DNA of 64,000 nucleotides from Volvox africanus (Eukaryota; Chlorophyta; Chlorophyceae; Chlamydomonadales; Volvocaceae), in the NCBI GenBank assembly GCA_030268105.1, contig BSDZ01000031.1:744001-808000 (forward strand), written 5' to 3'. Under the pieces are notes generated by a model. It worked only from the letters and a program-made list of their open reading frames with translations. It had not been told where the DNA came from and did not search any database. This document shows, piece after piece, positions 59,790 through 64,000 of this stretch. How positions within the stretch are numbered: position 1 is the first letter of the stretch; every line of letters starts with the position of its first letter. Position numbers and translations under genes: made by a program.

Positions 59790-62700
59790 TGCCTCCTCCC
59801 TCCCTCCCTCCCTCCCTCCCTCCATCTCTGTCTCCCTCCCGCCCTCCCTCCCTCCCTCCATCTCTGTCTCCCTCCCGCCCTCCCGCCCTCCCTCCATCTC
59901 TGTCTCCCTCCCGCCCTCCCGCCCTCCCTCCATCTCTGTCTCCCTCCCGCCCTCCCGCCCTCCCTCCATCTCTGTCTCCCTCCCGCCCTCCCTCCCTCCC
60001 TCCATCTCTGTCTCCCTCCCGCCCTCCCTCCCGCCCTCCCTCCCTCCCTCCATCTCTGTCTCCCTCCCGCCCTCCCTCCATCTCTGTCTCCCTCCCGCCC
60101 TCCCGCCCTCCCTCCATCTCTGTCTCCCTCCCGCCCTCCCTCCCTCCCTCCATCTCTGTCTCCCTCCCGCCCTCCCTCCCTCCCTCCATCTCTGTCTCCC
60201 TCCCGCCCTCCCTCCCTCCCTCCATCTCTGTCTCCCTCCCGCCCTCCCGCCCTCCCTCCATCTCTGTCTCCCTCCCGCCCTCCCGCCCTCCCGCCCTCCC
60301 GCCCTCCCTCCATCTCTGTCTCCCTCCCGCCCTCCCTCCCTCCCTCCATCTCTGTCTCCCTCCCGCCCTCCCTCCCTCCCTCCATCTCTGTCTCCCTCCC
60401 GCCCTCCCTCCCTCCCTCCATCTCTGTCTCCCTCCCGCCCTCCCTCCCTCCCTCCATCTCTGTCTCCCTCCCGCCCTCCCGCCCTCCCTCCATCTCTGTC
60501 TCCCTCCCGCCCTCCCTCCCTCCCTCCATCTCTGTCTCCCTCCCGCCCTCCCGCCCTCCCGCCCTCCCGCCCTCCCTCCATCTCTGTCTCCCTCCCGCCC
60601 TCCCGCCCTCCCTCCATCTCTGTCTCCCTCCCGCCCTCCCGCCCTCCCTCCATCTCTGTCTCCCTCCCGCCCTCCCGCCCTCCCGCCCTCCCGCCCTCCC
60701 TCCATCTCTGTCTCCCTCCCGCCCTCCCTCCCTCCCTCCATCTCTGTCTCCCTCCCGCCCTCCCGCCCTCCCTCCATCTCTGTCTCCCTCCCGCCCTCCC
60801 TCCCTCCCTCCATCTCTGTCTCCCTCCCGCCCTCCCTCCCTCCCTCCATCTCTGTCTCCCTCCCGCCCTCCCGCCCTCCCTCCATCTCTGTCTCCCTCCC
60901 GCCCTCCCGCCCTCCCTCCATCTCTGTCTCCCTCCCGCCCTCCCTCCCTCCCTCCATCTCTGTCTCCCTCCCGCCCTCCCTCCCTCCCTCCATCTCTGTC
61001 TCCCTCCCGCCCTCCCGCCCTCCCTCCATCTCTGTCTCCCTCCCGCCCTCCCGCCCTCCCGCCCTCCCGCCCTCCCTCCATCTCTGTCTCCCTCCCGCCC
61101 TCCCTCCCTCCCTCCATCTCTGTCTCCCTCCCGCCCTCCCGCCCTCCCTCCATCTCTGTCTCCCTCCCGCCCTCCCTCCCTCCCTCCATCTCTGTCTCCC
61201 TCCCGCCCTCCCTCCCTCCCTCCATCTCTGTCTCCCTCCCGCCCTCCCGCCCTCCCTCCATCTCTGTCTCCCTCCCGCCCTCCCGCCCTCCCTCCATCTC
61301 TGTCTCCCTCCCGCCCTCCCTCCCTCCCTCCATCTCTGTCTCCCTCCCGCCCTCCCGCCCTCCCTCCATCTCTGTCTCCCTCCCGCCCTCCCGCCCTCCC
61401 TCCATCTCTGTCTCCCTCCCGCCCTCCCGCCCTCCCGCCCTCCCGCCCTCCCTCCATCTCTGTCTCCCTCCCGCCCTCCCTCCCTCCCTCCATCTCTGTC
61501 TCCCTCCCGCCCTCCCTCCCTCCCTCCATCTCTGTCTCCCTCCCGCCCTCCCGCCCTCCCTCCATCTCTGTCTCCCTCCCGCCCTCCCTCCCTCCCTCCA
61601 TCTCTGTCTCCCTCCCGCCCTCCCTCCCTCCCTCCATCTCTGTCTCCCTCCCGCCCTCCCTCCCTCCCTCCATCTCTGTCTCCCTCCCGCCCTCCCGCCC
61701 TCCCTCCATCTCTGTCTCCCTCCCGCCCTCCCGCCCTCCCTCCATCTCTGTCTCCCTCCCGCCCTCCCTCCCTCCCTCCATCTCTGTCTCCCTCCCGCCC
61801 TCCCGCCCTCCCGCCCTCCCGCCCTCCCTCCATCTCTGTCTCCCTCCCGCCCTCCCGCCCTCCCTCCATCTCTGTCTCCCTCCCGCCCTCCCGCCCTCCC
61901 TCCATCTCTGTCTCCCTCCCGCCCTCCCTCCCTCCCTCCATCTCTGTCTCCCTCCCGCCCTCCCGCCCTCCCTCCATCTCTGTCTCCCTCCCGCCCTCCC
62001 GCCCTCCCTCCATCTCTGTCTCCCTCCCGCCCTCCCGCCCTCCCTCCATCTCTGTCTCCCTCCCGCCCTCCCGCCCTCCCTCCATCTCTGTCTCCCTCCC
62101 GCCCTCCCGCCCTCCCGCCCTCCCTCCATCTCTGTCTCCCTCCCGCCCTCCCGCCCTCCCTCCATCTCTGTCTCCCTCCCGCCCTCCCGCCCTCCCGCCC
62201 TCCCTCCATCTCTGTCTCCCTCCCGCCCTCCCGCCCTCCCTCCATCTCTGTCTCCCTCCCGCCCTCCCGCCCTCCCGCCCTCCCTCCATCTCTGTCTCCC
62301 TCCCGCCCTCCCGCCCTCCCTCCATCTCTGTCTCCCTCCCGCCCTCCCGCCCTCCCGCCCTCCCTCCATCTCTGTCTCCCTCCCGCCCTCCCGCCCTCCC
62401 TCCATCTCTGTCTCCCTCCCGCCCTCCCGCCCTCCCGCCCTCCCTCCATCTCTGTCTCCCTCCCGCCCTCCCGCCCTCCCTCCATCTCTGTCTCCCTCCC
62501 GCCCTCCCGCCCTCCCGCCCTCCCTCCATCTCTGTCTCCCTCCCGCCCTCCCGCCCTCCCTCCATCTCTGTCTCCCTCCCGCCCTCCCGCCCTCCCGCCC
62601 TCCCGCCCTCCCTCCATCTCTGTCTCCCTCCCGCCCTCCCGCCCTCCCTCCATCTCTGTCTCCCTCCCGCCCTCCCGCCCTCCCTCCATCTCTGTCTCCC

Positions 62701-64000
62701 TCCCGCCCTCCCTCCCTCCCTCCATCTCTGTCTCCCTCCCGACCTCCCGCCCTCCCTCCATCTCTGTCTCCCTCCCGCCCTCCCGCCCTCCCTCCATCTC
62801 TGTCTCCCTCCCGCCCTCCCGCCCTCCCTCCATCTCTGTCTCCCTCCCGCCCTCCCTCCCTCCCTCCATCTCTGTCTCCCTCCCGCCCTCCCTCCCTCCC
62901 TCCATCTCTGTCTCCCTCCCGCCCTCCCGCCCTCCCTCCATCTCTGTCTCCCTCCCGCCCTCCCGCCCTCCCTCCATCTCTGTCTCCCTCCCGCCCTCCC
63001 GCCCTCCCGCCCTCCCGCCCTCCCTCCATCTCTGTCTCCCTCCCGCCCTCCCGCCCTCCCTCCATCTCTGTCTCCCTCCCGCCCTCCCTCCCTCCCTCCA
63101 TCTCTGTCTCCCTCCCGCCCTCCCGCCCTCCCGCCCTCCCGCCCTCCCTCCATCTCTGTCTCCCTCCCGCCCTCCCGCCCTCCCTCCATCTCTGTCTCCC
63201 TCCCGCCCTCCCGCCCTCCCTCCATCTCTGTCTCCCTCCCGCCCTCCCTCCCTCCCTCCATCTCTGTCTCCCTCCCGCCCTCCCGCCCTCCCTCCATCTC
63301 TGTCTCCCTCCCGCCCTCCCGCCCTCCCTCCATCTCTGTCTCCCTCCCGCCCTCCCGCCCTCCCTCCATCTCTGTCTCCCTCCCGCCCTCCCGCCCTCCC
63401 TCCATCTCTGTCTCCCTCCCGCCCTCCCGCCCTCCCGCCCTCCCTCCATCTCTGTCTCCCTCCCGCCCTCCCGCCCTCCCTCCATCTCTGTCTCCCTCCC
63501 GCCCTCCCGCCCTCCCGCCCTCCCTCCATCTCTGTCTCCCTCCCGCCCTCCCGCCCTCCCTCCATCTCTGTCTCCCTCCCGCCCTCCCGCCCTCCCGCCC
63601 TCCCTCCATCTCTGTCTCCCTCCCGCCCTCCCGCCCTCCCTCCATCTCTGTCTCCCTCCCGCCCTCCCGCCCTCCCGCCCTCCCTCCATCTCTGTCTCCC
63701 TCCCGCCCTCCCGCCCTCCCTCCATCTCTGTCTCCCTCCCGCCCTCCCGCCCTCCCGCCCTCCCTCCATCTCTGTCTCCCTCCCGCCCTCCCGCCCTCCC
63801 TCCATCTCTGTCTCCCTCCCGCCCTCCCGCCCTCCCGCCCTCCCTCCATCTCTGTCTCCCTCCCGCCCTCCCGCCCTCCCTCCATCTCTGTCTCCCTCCC
63901 GCCCTCCCGCCCTCCCGCCCTCCCGCCCTCCCTCCATCTCTGTCTCCCTCCCGCCCTCCCGCCCTCCCGCCCTCCCTCCATCTCTGTCTCCCTCCCGCCC
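59790..64000. repeat. pyrimidine-only minisatellite, over 4.2 kb, continuing past the window
   Basis: The basic unit is a 16-base core (catctctgtctccctc) followed by a variable number of eight-base steps made of ccgccctc or cctccctc, giving units of mainly 36 and 44 bases, some 28 or 52. There are about 110 units. The plus strand is entirely pyrimidine apart from single G and A positions, so the minus strand is purine-rich with runs of GGG. The array is open in all three minus frames as Gly/Arg/Glu repeats, which is a composition effect and not evidence of a gene. Parts have an 80-base higher-order unit (36+44), as at 62100-62580 and 63420-63900. Confidence 0.98.

Noticed and set aside
59659..63981. 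Open frames of 1,320 to 1,440 codons on the minus strand in all three frames, rich in Gly, Arg and Glu
   Set aside because: They exist only because the purine-rich strand of the minisatellite can hardly form stop codons. All three frames are open alike and no domain is present.
59790..64000. CRISPR-like regular array
   Set aside because: The spacers are themselves repeats of the same eight-base steps. This is a eukaryotic minisatellite in an intron.

Overview
The window reads as nuclear DNA of a green alga of the volvocine type (Chlamydomonas/Volvox relatives). This is an inference from gene style, not from a marker gene. Genes are broken by many phase-consistent GT-AG introns of about 80 to 900 bp. 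Proteins carry long Ala/Gly/Ser/Gln runs, a plastid fibrillin-like gene is present, and introns and spacers are full of micro- and minisatellites. No prokaryotic operon, rRNA, CRISPR or convincing tRNA was seen. Gene models were built by joining open exons whose splice phases agree and whose joined product matches a known family. Splice sites are therefore predictions.

Layout. (1) 1-2471, minus: a SAC-domain phosphoinositide phosphatase, cut by the left edge before its catalytic motif. (2) 3738-6709, minus: U1 snRNP protein C, complete, seven exons. (3) 7342-10288, plus: a plastid-lipid-associated (PAP/fibrillin) protein, complete. (4) 10.3-14.4 kb: mostly AT-rich spacer with one unidentified open frame (13667-14104). 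(5) 14460-23488, plus: a flavin-containing-monooxygenase-like gene whose visible exons start at the NADPH-binding motif and whose C-terminal exon runs on into a giant low-complexity tail of about 2,000 residues. (6) 23.5-29.2 kb: spacer with two possible stray exons. (7) 29232-31688, minus: a Yip1-family membrane protein, complete. (8) 32.4-43.6 kb, plus: a Na+/H+ exchanger of the NHX type, with a LINE reverse transcriptase lying in the intron 36506-40918. (9) 45748-49950 or further, minus: a TRF4/5-like non-canonical poly(A) polymerase. (10) 51622-53615 or further, minus: a multi-exon gene of unknown family. (11) 54282 to beyond the right edge, plus: a CLC chloride channel/exchanger. Visible exons end at 59118. 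The intron that follows holds a GGGACA hexanucleotide array and a minisatellite of more than 4.2 kb that reaches the window end.

The genes are not functionally linked. They are housekeeping functions: RNA splicing (U1-C), RNA surveillance (TRF4-like), Golgi/ER trafficking (Yip1), phosphoinositide turnover (SAC), ion exchange at endomembranes (NHX, CLC) and plastid lipid bodies (fibrillin). I saw no clear new multi-gene system. The most unusual items are the giant FMO-linked low-complexity protein, the CLC-intron minisatellite with its higher-order structure and long exact internal duplication, a LINE caught inside an NHX intron, and a compact near-perfect hairpin in an intron of the unidentified gene.
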